The translations under genes and the position numbers were made by a program. Positions 27,619-34,787 of a stretch of DNA of 64,000 nt are shown in pieces. Origin of the DNA: Terrimonas sp. (GTDB lineage: Bacteria > Bacteroidota > Bacteroidia > Chitinophagales > Chitinophagaceae). A model generated the notes under the pieces. The model was not told where the DNA came from. It saw only the letters and a list, made by a program, of their open reading frames with translations, and did not search any database. Position 1 is the stretch's first letter. Each line of letters starts with the position of its first letter. Location of the stretch: positions 62,001 to 126,000 of the forward strand of contig NZ_QCZJ01000016.1 in assembly GCF_003075435.1 (NCBI RefSeq), in the 5' to 3' direction.

Positions 27619-27688
27619 TTTTTATATAATTTTAGTCTTCAAAATAAATCTGAAATGATTCGATTGAATAGTTCATAACCTGATACTT

Positions 27689-27696
27689 TACATTTG
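27689..27696 (+). promoter_or_regulatory. Candidate promoter of the long-hairpin RNA
   Basis: TACATTTG matches TAnnTTTG exactly. Transcription would start near 27702, just ahead of the structured region. A TTG about 22 bases upstream may serve as the -33 element. Confidence 0.45.
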
Positions 27697-27702
27697 CGAA
27701 CA

Positions 27703-27872
27703 CATAATTATTCAAGCGTGTTTGCTTTATTCTCGATCTCCGAAACTGCGACCTTCCAAGATCACGAGAAAATAAGGTAAATCGCTCATGCTATGGCGTG
27801 GGCGTTCTTATTCGTGATCAGGGTGTCGCAGCCCTCGGAGAACATAAGGACTAACCCACGTCTCTTTTTTTG
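27703..27872 (+). ncRNA. Long-hairpin RNA, 6S RNA-like candidate
   Basis: The transcript can fold into one long irregular hairpin. TCTCCGA pairs with TCGGAGA, CTGCGAC with GTCGCAG, GATCACGA with TCGTGATC, AATAAG with CTTATT, and CGCTCATGC with GCGTGGGCG around the loop TATG. Internal loops such as CTTCCAA/AGGGT lie between stems. The ends can pair (GCGTG with CACGT), and a run of T residues closes it near 27872. A promoter element sits at the right distance. The shape, size of about 170 bases and closing stem resemble 6S RNA, a regulator of RNA polymerase. Identity is inference; a structured leader for the next gene is the alternative. Confidence 0.5.
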
Positions 27873-27918
27873 CCGCCGGTTGGTCTTTTCAACACTCTCA
27901 TCTTTTAAATTATTCCGA

Positions 27919-28377
27919 ATGAAAAAGACTTCAACCAAAAAGGGCGTGCAACGAAAACCACAGCCAGTATTAAAATGGCAAACCGGAGATTATGAACGCC
28001 ACGCCGAATTCAAATTCGTTCTTCCTTATCAATTCCTGCTCTTATGCAGGTTAGTAGATAAAACACCCGAGGACATCATCCTGGATTTTGCTGATAATTT
28101 ATCCTGCGATACCTGGGACCGGGAAGGGAGAGACGAGGCAAAGGAACACCTCATTAACTACTTTATCGCTCACGGTTACGGTCAGCATCATTACAGTGAG
28201 CAGGACATCCGTGAAATGTTTAAAGAAATGGATGCATTGGGCTTACTGTTTCCCAAACACGGTAAAACGAAGCTGGTAGACCTGTACACCAACTGGCGGG
28301 ATAAACACCTAACTCACTTTTTTAAGAAATGGTTCAAAAAGCCCGGGCGTAAACTATCAAAAAAGGAACTTGCATGA
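27919..28377 (+). CDS. Conserved-looking hypothetical protein, basic
   Basis: I start this at the ATG 27919 (MKKTSTKKG), not at the longer upstream frame, which would run through the structured RNA. The 152-residue protein has basic ends and a helical, acidic middle (DKTPEDIILDFADNLSCDTW, YSEQDIREMFKEMDALGLL). It is probably a small cytoplasmic or nucleic acid-binding protein. I do not recognise the family. It is transcribed toward the tRNA-Arg locus and ends 20 bases before the pseudo-tRNA on the other strand. Confidence 0.6.
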   Translation: MKKTSTKKGVQRKPQPVLKWQTGDYERHAEFKFVLPYQFLLLCRLVDKTPEDIILDFADNLSCDTWDREGRDEAKEHLINYFIAHGYGQHHYSEQDIREMFKEMDALGLLFPKHGKTKLVDLYTNWRDKHLTHFFKKWFKKPGRKLSKKELA

Positions 28378-28419
28378 ACCTTTATACCGGGGTGAAGTAG
28401 CCTCGACAGGAATCGAACC

Positions 28420-28451
28420 CCCGCCCGAACGTGCCGCTCGGTACGGGCGGG
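28420..28451. repeat. 32-bp GC-rich palindrome inserted in the tRNA T stem
   Basis: CCCGCCCG at one end pairs with CGGGCGGG at the other around an imperfect centre. It is far more GC-rich than its surroundings and has no obvious target duplication. Confidence 0.7.
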
Positions 28452-28485
28452 TGTATCTGGAGCTTCGGAAACTCTTATACTATCC

Positions 28486-28540
28486 CCGTCCGACTGGCGT
28501 CAGCCCCGCCTGAATGACTCAGTCGGGCAGGCGGGCAGGC
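28486..28540. repeat. 55-bp GC-rich palindromic element inserted in the tRNA D loop
   Basis: It contains GCCCCGCCTG facing CAGGCGGGC (one bulged base) and CCGACTGG facing AGTCGGG. It is REP-like in size and base composition. Confidence 0.68.
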
Positions 28541-28546
28541 ATTGTA

Positions 28547-28791
28547 CTACGAGGGTAATACTTTTCTTAAAAATCTCCTTCCGGCAGCCGATTTGAAATA
28601 TTTTTTCTCTTTCGATTGATGCCTGCTCCGTTTCAAACGCTTCAAAATAGATTAAGGTGAAAGGAATATAAGGCTGGATTGATGCCGTCATTCCTGAATT
28701 GTGCTGGCGTAACCTTCTTTCAAGATCCCGGCAATGACCTTTGTAATAATAGTTGTGTTTGATGCTTTTTAAAACATAGAAAAAACAGTAG
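28547..28791 (-). pseudogene. GIY-YIG nuclease gene, frameshifted, between two tRNA-Arg copies
   Basis: The minus strand reads FFYVLKSIKHNYYYKGH, then DLERRLRQHNSGMTAS and YFEAFETEQASIEREK, the pattern of small stand-alone GIY-YIG nucleases. At a homopolymer run near 28601-28606 one extra base shifts the frame. The next frame gives KYFKSAAGRRFLRKVLPS and then stops with a TAG that belongs to the following tRNA copy. There is no usable start codon: the frame runs back into the 3' end of the intact tRNA. The gene is dead or uses an unusual start. Such nucleases next to tRNA genes look like homing-type mobile units in Bacteroidota. Confidence 0.75.
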
Positions 28792-28863
28792 TAGCCTCGA
28801 CAGGAATCGAACCTGTATCTGGAGCTTCGGAAACTCTTATACTATCCATTGTACTACGAGGCC
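28792..28863 (-). tRNA. tRNA-Arg (anticodon CCG)
   Basis: The 72-base minus-strand sequence folds as a cloverleaf. The acceptor GGCCTCG pairs with CGAGGCT, including a G-U first pair. The anticodon loop is TTCCGAA, the T arm is ACAGG-TTCGATT-CCTGT, and the discriminator base is A. CCA is not encoded. It lies at the edge between the accessory island and the core genes. Confidence 0.93.
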
Positions 28864-28960
28864 AAAATCAAATTTGAAAATTGATAAATTTGAAGATTTG
28901 AAAATGTTCCCTCATTTATTAAGTGTATAGGTATTTTCAAATTACCTCATCTTCAAATTC

Positions 28961-29536
28961 TCAAATTAACCCTGGTACATTGCTGGCAAAGATCTTTACC
29001 GCAATGGCGAGCAATATTACGCCAAAAAATTTACGTACGGCAAGCAAGCCTGCATTTCCCAGTAATCTTGCTATAAGTCCCAGCGATTTTAACACGATAA
29101 ATATGATAATAAGATTAATTAGAATGGCAGCCAGTAAAGTTGTTTGCCCATAGTTGGCTTTCAGCGAAATTATAGTGGTTAATGTGCCGGACCCTGCTAT
29201 CAGCGGAAATGCAACCGGAACCAGTGTTGCGGCCTTTACATCTTTTTCACTTTTGAAAAACTCCATACCCAGCACCATTTCCAAGCCAAGCACAAAGATC
29301 ACAATGGAGCCGGCAACCGCAAATGAACGTACATCAAGCCCTAAAACATGCAGGAAGGGCTCGCCTGCATACAAAAAAACAATCATCAATGCGCCGGATA
29401 TAATGGTTGCCCTTGCTTCATTTATCGGACCCGATTTTTCACGGATGGAAATCAGGACAGGCACCGAACCCACAATATCTATTACTGCAAAAAGCGTGAA
29501 CACTACCGTAAGCAATTCATTAAAATCAATGGGCAT
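28961..29536 (-). CDS. MarC family integral membrane protein
   Basis: The protein has six predicted helices over about 191 residues. Family marks are LFAVIDIVGSVPVLISI in helix 1 and VPVAFPLIAGSGTLTTIISL in the middle. I start at the ATG at 29536 (MPIDFNELL), which is the normal family N-terminus; a TTG 18 bases upstream is less likely. MarC proteins are inner membrane proteins of unknown transport activity, once linked to multiple antibiotic resistance. It is the first core-type gene beyond the tRNA. Confidence 0.88.
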   Translation of the reverse strand: MPIDFNELLTVVFTLFAVIDIVGSVPVLISIREKSGPINEARATIISGALMIVFLYAGEPFLHVLGLDVRSFAVAGSIVIFVLGLEMVLGMEFFKSEKDVKAATLVPVAFPLIAGSGTLTTIISLKANYGQTTLLAAILINLIIIFIVLKSLGLIARLLGNAGLLAVRKFFGVILLAIAVKIFASNVPGLI

Positions 29537-29756
29537 ATATAATGATTTGCGCAAAGGTATATAAAGAGAAGTTAAGGCTATGTTGCATACATTCGTGAGA
29601 AGTGAAACGTAAGAGGTGAGATGCTGATAATTTATTAACGTTTACTGTTTAGTGAAAATAATTTTCGCTTCCGCCCGGGCACAAACAACCTTATATCCCC
29701 ATGTAACCCTGGGCATACTATATGCAGTAAGTTCTGGAGTTTTTACACATACATCA

Positions 29757-30155
29757 TCAGCTCAGTTCATACAGGCGTTGATTCTTTGCATTGCTGGCAA
29801 TAAACAATGCAAAGCCCGCAATAGCGAGGTCTTTCAGAATATTCACCAAAGCACCTTGCCGCATAGCAGGATCACCTGAATCGCGCCAGTTAGGCAGGTG
29901 GATCAGTAAAACAAATAACAGCAGCAATACGGCAAGTATAAACCCGGCTACTGCAACATAACGGTTTAGGATAAAAGCAAGTCCGACGAGGATAAAAGCT
30001 ACACCAACTACGTACACCCAAATTATTCCTCCCGGAATATAAAGCGGAACATAAACGAGCATTGCATCGGGGTTTTTGAAGTGCATAACCCCAAATACAA
30101 TCATTACAATCGCTAAAAGCCAAACGGCTATTCGTGAGAGCATATGGCGTGTCAT
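29757..30155 (-). CDS. DoxX-like membrane protein
   Basis: The 132-residue protein has four membrane helices. The pattern GVMHFKNPDAMLVYVP after helix 1 and PNWRDSGDPAM before the last helix is typical of DoxX/DoxD-like proteins. These may take part in membrane redox or thiol metabolism, but the function of this subgroup is not known. It stands alone between MarC and the ThuA-like gene. Confidence 0.78.
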   Translation of the reverse strand: MTRHMLSRIAVWLLAIVMIVFGVMHFKNPDAMLVYVPLYIPGGIIWVYVVGVAFILVGLAFILNRYVAVAGFILAVLLLLFVLLIHLPNWRDSGDPAMRQGALVNILKDLAIAGFALFIASNAKNQRLYELS

Positions 30156-30255
30156 AAAAAAAGAACTTTAGTTGCTATTAAGTTAGGCCATTTATTTAAT
30201 AACACCTACTATTCTTTTTAAAGAAAAAACATTACAGTAGATGTATACGCATTGC

Positions 30256-31029
30256 TTATTTGTGAGACGCCCACATTATGGCATTCTCAAAAAGCATTAC
30301 AAAATTTTTATCGAGGAATAATTGCGGCGAGTGCCCCATAAAAATGTAAACGTTTTTAGCCTTCACGTTCCTGTTGGTCCATATTACCGGGTGGTCGCCC
30401 ATTTTTACAGGAACGTCAGGAGCATAGGTGCTTTCATCAACGGTTGCCAGTACATTTACTTTCAGCCGTGGAGAGGCATCGTATATATACCATTCTTCTT
30501 TTTCTATTGTAAATGAGCGGGGCAAGCCTTTCATTACCGGGTGGGATGCTTCTTCAATATGTACCGTTGCTGTTGCAAAACCCGGTATATAATCTTTAAA
30601 CCGTATGCCGCCCATAAAATCATAATACCATGGCCACATTTTACACCCGTCAAAATCTCCAACCAGGCTTGCATGGTGCAGACCTATCCATCCTCCCCAT
30701 CCTTCTTCTATATACTTAATAAAAGCATGCTGTGCTTTTTCACTCCAGCCATAAGGCACATAGTCAAGCTGTATCAACAGCTGGTATTTTTTGAGGAAGT
30801 GTTCATCAATAGCATCAGTAGTCGTAATATAATCTAGCGCTATATGCTTCTCCTTTGCAAACCTGTTCAGCCATATACGGGCTGTATCTGTAAATGGTAC
30901 ATGATGGCCTTTATTCTCGAATAATACCAATGCACGAAAGTTTGTTACGTCTTTCGAAGATTGTTGCTGTTGCGCAAAGCAACAATGAATAAGCAATAAA
31001 AGAAAAGCAGTGACGCATGATCTGAACAT
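30256..31029 (-). CDS. ThuA-like domain protein, secreted
   Basis: The 257-residue protein has a short signal peptide (FLLLIHCCFAQ) and a ThuA/class I glutamine amidotransferase-like domain: GGWIGLHHASLVGD, then HPVMKGLPRSFTIEKEEWY and PVIWTNRNVKAKNVYIFMGH. The family includes trehalose-utilisation proteins and many exported Bacteroidota carbohydrate-related proteins. The usual catalytic cysteine of amidotransferases is not obvious. It ends 14 bases from the ligase gene and may share its transcript, though the two functions are unrelated. Confidence 0.8.
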   Translation of the reverse strand: MFRSCVTAFLLLLIHCCFAQQQQSSKDVTNFRALVLFENKGHHVPFTDTARIWLNRFAKEKHIALDYITTTDAIDEHFLKKYQLLIQLDYVPYGWSEKAQHAFIKYIEEGWGGWIGLHHASLVGDFDGCKMWPWYYDFMGGIRFKDYIPGFATATVHIEEASHPVMKGLPRSFTIEKEEWYIYDASPRLKVNVLATVDESTYAPDVPVKMGDHPVIWTNRNVKAKNVYIFMGHSPQLFLDKNFVMLFENAIMWASHK

Positions 31030-31041
31030 ACCATGAAAGTA

Positions 31042-32640
31042 TCATGTTTTCCCGTAGGTGTCCAGCATTTTTTTAAGATCGCTGAGGGTATTTATTTCAT
31101 CAGGCTTTTTATCCTGCCGCCAGCGGTTTATCCGTGGAAAGCGTAAGGCCACGCCTGATTTATGCCGGCTGCTTGCAGCTATGCCTTCAAATGCAATTTC
31201 AAAAACCAGTTCCGGTTTTACGGTGCGCACAGGTCCGAATTTCTCCAGCGAATTTCTTTTTACAAAAGCATCTACCTGCGCAAACTCTTTATCTGTAAGC
31301 CCGGAATATGCCTTGGTAAATGTTACCAGCTTATCGCCATCTTTTACGGCAAAGGTATAATCGGTATACAGGTTGCTTCTTCTCCCATGCCCTTTCTGAG
31401 CATATACCATTACCGCGTCAATCACTAACGGGTCTATTTTCCATTTCCACCAGTCGCCCACTTTTCTGCCTACCTGGTAGGTTGAAGACCTTCTTTTCAG
31501 CATTATGCCTTCTGCTCCCATATCTCTTGAGCCATCCCGTATATGCGACAGTTGCTCCCAGGTAGAAAAATGAATGACAGGAGAAGTTAATAATACAGGA
31601 TGATCAACAGATGCCACAACATCCTCTAATACAATTCTCCTTTGGTCGAGCGGCTGATCGCGGTAATCAACACCATTGTATTCCAGCACATCATATGCAA
31701 AAAAAGCGATCGGCGCTTCCTGTAAATTTTTCCTGGTTACATTTTTCCTGCCGATGCGGGTTTGCAGCAGTGCAAAGGGCAGCGGTTTTTTATCAACGCT
31801 CGGTATGATTTCTCCATCCAATACCAATCCTTCCGGCAGTAATGACCGCAAGGCATCGTATTCGGGAAACTTTTCCGTCATTAATTCCTCGCCCCTGCTC
31901 CACACAAATATCTCCTCGTTCCGCTTTATCAATTGTCCGCGTATGCCATCCCATTTCCATTCCGCCTGCCAGTCTTCTTCTTTGCCTATATCACTTACAT
32001 CACCATCTAATGCATAGGCCAGGTAAAAGGGATATGGTTTTGAATAATCAATAGCCGACAACTGGTCGCTCAGTAAATCATTAAAGGAGGTTGTAAAAGG
32101 ATCCCAATTGCCACTGATGCGGTGTGCAATAATATTCGATTCAAGGTTTACGGTTTTTGCCAGCGCATTTACGATCATTTTTTGCGATACACCAATACGA
32201 AAATTTCCGGTCAGCAATTTGTTGAATACGAATCTTTCGTCTTTATCCATTTGCATCCAGGTGCTGACTATGAAATCTTTTTTTGCATTCTCATCCAGTT
32301 TTTCAAAAGAAGAAAGCTGGGCTATAATGAAAGAAAGCCCTACGTTACTAAGTTGCCCATTGGGTTCCGGAAGCAAAAGCGCAATTGTTTCCGCAAGATC
32401 ACCCACGGTATGATAACATTCTTCAAATAACCATGCAGGTATATTTGTTATTTCAAGACACCATAATTGGAGGAAGGAAGAGCTTATTATCCGCTTTGGT
32501 CTTCGTCCGCTGAATAATGCAATCACCCAAACCTTATCGGCATCATTTGCGGTCGCAAAATAGTGTGACAAGGCTTCCAGCTTCTCACTGGTTTTTGTGC
32601 TGGAGCCAAGCTTTACTATCAGTTCAGAAAATGCTTTCAT
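31042..32640 (-). CDS. ATP-dependent DNA ligase
   Basis: The 532-residue protein has an N-terminal helical DNA-binding domain (about 1-190), a nucleotidyltransferase core with the lysine motif EWKWDGIRGQ (about 227-236), GEIIP, FFAYDVLEY and EGIMLKR, and an OB domain ending RFPRINRWRQDK. It joins DNA nicks through a ligase-adenylate intermediate. The exonuclease gene directly upstream (5-base gap) marks it as the ligase-associated repair type. The helicase and phosphoesterase that often complete this cluster are absent here. Confidence 0.92.
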   Translation of the reverse strand: MKAFSELIVKLGSSTKTSEKLEALSHYFATANDADKVWVIALFSGRRPKRIISSSFLQLWCLEITNIPAWLFEECYHTVGDLAETIALLLPEPNGQLSNVGLSFIIAQLSSFEKLDENAKKDFIVSTWMQMDKDERFVFNKLLTGNFRIGVSQKMIVNALAKTVNLESNIIAHRISGNWDPFTTSFNDLLSDQLSAIDYSKPYPFYLAYALDGDVSDIGKEEDWQAEWKWDGIRGQLIKRNEEIFVWSRGEELMTEKFPEYDALRSLLPEGLVLDGEIIPSVDKKPLPFALLQTRIGRKNVTRKNLQEAPIAFFAYDVLEYNGVDYRDQPLDQRRIVLEDVVASVDHPVLLTSPVIHFSTWEQLSHIRDGSRDMGAEGIMLKRRSSTYQVGRKVGDWWKWKIDPLVIDAVMVYAQKGHGRRSNLYTDYTFAVKDGDKLVTFTKAYSGLTDKEFAQVDAFVKRNSLEKFGPVRTVKPELVFEIAFEGIAASSRHKSGVALRFPRINRWRQDKKPDEINTLSDLKKMLDTYGKT

Positions 32641-32645
32641 TGCTT

Positions 32646-33695
32646 TTATTCTTCTGCGGTATTTATTTCGTTTTCCTGCTCCGTTGTAGTAGAAGGTTTC
32701 TCCTGTTCTTCTTCCTCTCCTCCATATGCTGTTTTTACTTCGGCTGATAAAATGCCATTCTCATTCAGGTACCTGCTGAAGGCCGATTGAAAACCATGCG
32801 TTACAAAAACCTTCTCCGCACCGGTAGCTTTTACGGCCGACAGCAATCCATCCCAATCCGCATGATCGCTTAATGCAAAGCCTGCATCTGCATTTCTTCT
32901 TCTAACGTTGCCGCGTACCTGCATCCAGCCGCTGCACACACCAACGCTGTACGGATTGAATTTTTTCATCCATGGTGTTCCGTCTGCACTTGGCGGGGCT
33001 ATGATCACCGAGTTTTTAAAGGCCTGCTTCGGCGTTTCAGGTGTTACTCTTTTTATGGCAGGAAGATCCCGGCCTGCTGCAAGCAGCGCCTGCTGTGTGT
33101 TCCAGATAGCGCCATGCGCAAATATGTTACCGGTAATAGTTGAAATGCATTGCAGCACCCGCTGGGCTTTGCCAAGGCTGTATGCTATGATAACCGGTGT
33201 TTTACCAGATTGATGGCTTTTGGTTATCCATTGCCGTATGCTTTCATAGATCACTTCCTGCTTTTTCCATTTATATATCGGTAAACCAAAAGTTGATTCT
33301 GAAATAAAAGTATTGCAGCGAACCGGTTCAAAAGCGCCACTGATGCCATCATCCTCAACCTTATAATCACCGCTTACTACCCAGGTGTCATCCCTGAAGT
33401 AAACCCTTATTTGGGAAGACCCGATGATATGGCCTGCAGGATGCAGCGATACTTTTACATTGTTGATCGTTATCTCCTCATTCCATTCCAGAGATTGAAC
33501 GCTTATGTCATCTCCCAATCTCAGTTTTAGCAATGGCGCTGTAAAATGATGACACAGGTAATGTGTGCTTCCAAACCTTGCATGGTCGCTGTGCGCATGC
33601 GTAATAATGGCTTTATCAACAGGCTGCCAGGGATCAATATAAAAATCGCCCTGCCTGCAATACAAACCGCTTTCTGTAAACTCAATCAATTGCAT
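32646..33695 (-). CDS. Ligase-associated DNA exonuclease, metallo-beta-lactamase fold
   Basis: The 349-residue protein has the metal motif THAHSDHARFG (about 33-43), PAGHIIGSSQIRV, SGDYKVEDDG and a beta-CASP region with VIIAYSLGKAQRV. A histidine in ALSDHADWDGL closes the active site. This is the layout of the SNM1/CPSF-like exonuclease found beside bacterial ATP-dependent ligases. It acts in DNA end processing. It overlaps no gene and precedes the ligase by 5 bases on the same strand. The acidic tail of about 20 residues is unusual but common in Bacteroidota. Confidence 0.88.
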   Translation of the reverse strand: MQLIEFTESGLYCRQGDFYIDPWQPVDKAIITHAHSDHARFGSTHYLCHHFTAPLLKLRLGDDISVQSLEWNEEITINNVKVSLHPAGHIIGSSQIRVYFRDDTWVVSGDYKVEDDGISGAFEPVRCNTFISESTFGLPIYKWKKQEVIYESIRQWITKSHQSGKTPVIIAYSLGKAQRVLQCISTITGNIFAHGAIWNTQQALLAAGRDLPAIKRVTPETPKQAFKNSVIIAPPSADGTPWMKKFNPYSVGVCSGWMQVRGNVRRRNADAGFALSDHADWDGLLSAVKATGAEKVFVTHGFQSAFSRYLNENGILSAEVKTAYGGEEEEQEKPSTTTEQENEINTAEE

Positions 33696-33813
33696 ACACT
33701 TATATAGAAAATAATATGCCGCAAAGATCCCTGCTTTGATTTACATTTATGCTGCCTGTAAACTGGTGTTTTTGTAGCTTTTATGCCCCAATTTTTTAAC
33801 TCAACAGAAATAT

Positions 33814-34239
33814 ATGAAAGATGAAGTAGTTAACGTGGATATCATTGCTTTACAACATGTAGGTATACCGGTTACCGATATAAAGCGTTCCGAAGCTTTT
33901 TATAGAAAGTTAGGATTTAATAACGTAATGCAATCTCCGTTTGGCAACAAGGGAGAAGAAGGGATATGTATAATGATGAAAAGAGGAAGTGTAATTATTG
34001 AGCTATATCAATTACCTGAAAAAGATTTAGTGGAAATAGCAGGCAGGAAGAATGGCCATATTGATCATATCGCTTTTGATGTGCCGGATATTGCACAGGC
34101 ATTTACCACCCTGAAAAACGCAGGGTTTGATATACCGGAAAACAGTCCTGTTTTCCTCCATTTCTGGGAAAAAGGATGCAAATACTTTTACATTCTTGGT
34201 CCTGATGGAGAAAGACTGGAGTTTAACCAGCGTCTGTAG
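33814..34239 (+). CDS. VOC (glyoxalase/bleomycin resistance) superfamily protein
   Basis: The 141-residue protein has two beta-alpha-beta-beta-beta units. The first is LQHVGIPVTDIKRSEAFYRKLGF and the second HIDHIAFDVPDIAQAFTTL, both ending in strands with Glu (IELYQLP and GERLEFNQ). Metal ligands H (LQHVG), E (IELY), H (HIDHI) and E (LEF) are all present. A glyoxalase I-like or other metal-dependent lyase or dioxygenase activity is likely; the substrate is not known. Confidence 0.85.
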   Translation: MKDEVVNVDIIALQHVGIPVTDIKRSEAFYRKLGFNNVMQSPFGNKGEEGICIMMKRGSVIIELYQLPEKDLVEIAGRKNGHIDHIAFDVPDIAQAFTTLKNAGFDIPENSPVFLHFWEKGCKYFYILGPDGERLEFNQRL

Positions 34240-34243
34240 CTTC

Positions 34244-34492
34244 TCAGTTCTTGTTGTTGATGAAAATAAACGGCTTAAGCTCGGGCTGGAACATTAACTG
34301 CACAAGGGTTTTCTGATCCTGGTGAACTCTGTAGCGGTTCATGTCTACCACTTCATTCACGGCGCAAAAAATTTCAGCAGATTCAGTATGAAACAGCAGA
34401 TCATTTAGCTGCTCAACTTCTTGCTCGATGGCCTGGTTGCTCATGGATTCGTCTTTCAACAAGACAAGTAAATCGCGATTGGTTGCTTTCAT
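34244..34492 (-). CDS. Small conserved-looking protein, unknown
   Basis: The 82-residue protein is mostly helical and acidic (EQEVEQLNDLLFHTESAEIF), with no membrane segment or known motif. It is convergent with the VOC gene, 4 bases apart. It is perhaps a cytoplasmic adaptor. Confidence 0.5.
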   Translation of the reverse strand: MKATNRDLLVLLKDESMSNQAIEQEVEQLNDLLFHTESAEIFCAVNEVVDMNRYRVHQDQKTLVQLMFQPELKPFIFINNKN

Positions 34493-34544
34493 TTTAGTAT
34501 AGGATTTGAACTTTCTTTCTATATAGTAATAACTAATCGTTATT

Positions 34545-34676
34545 TTAGTAACCTACCATTCCTTTTTTACTGGGGCAGCCACATCCCTTCTGACCTCCTT
34601 TAAAGATTCCGCAACCTGTGGCTAACGTCACCAATAAAAAAACTGCTACAATAACTTTAAAACTCCTTTTTATCAT
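34545..34676 (-). CDS. Tiny cysteine-rich lipoprotein (43 residues)
   Basis: From the ATG at 34676 the frame gives a basic start (MIKRSFK), a hydrophobic segment and a lipobox LATGC. The mature peptide is only about 22 residues and contains GCGCPSKKG. I recall similar very short lipoproteins with CxCP motifs in other Bacteroidota, so I take it as real. The mature cysteines could bind a metal (inference). It is on the same strand as the 82-residue gene. Confidence 0.55.
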   Translation of the reverse strand: MIKRSFKVIVAVFLLVTLATGCGIFKGGQKGCGCPSKKGMVGY

Positions 34677-34787
34677 GTTTCTAAATAGTGGGTTAGTGTA
34701 AATTTAAACTAATTTACCGTCTAATTATTGTAGTACAAAATATGTTTTTGAATACATTAACACCACTACTAAAACCGGTTTTTTGAA

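Larger units (their letters stand above)
28398..28556 (-). pseudogene. tRNA-Arg copy broken by two palindromic insertions
   Basis: Removing 28420-28451 and 28486-28540 leaves a sequence nearly identical to the intact tRNA-Arg at 28792-28863, including anticodon CCG and the T loop. The first insertion splits the T stem and the second splits the D loop. The 5' acceptor strand differs by two bases near 28555-28556. The gene cannot give a normal tRNA unless the inserts are removed, for which there is no known bacterial route. Confidence 0.8.

Noticed and set aside
27793-27918. N-terminal extension of the 152-residue protein by 42 residues
   Set aside because: It would be read straight through the long-hairpin RNA, has odd composition, and the ATG at 27919 gives a normal basic start. 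I prefer the shorter gene.
28500-28691. A separate small gene starting at 28691 on the minus strand
   Set aside because: It is the middle of the frameshifted GIY-YIG gene read past the shift into the tRNA copy, not an independent protein.
32108-32430. Plus-strand reading frames inside the DNA ligase gene
   Set aside because: They are antisense shadows of a gene with strong motifs and show no family features.
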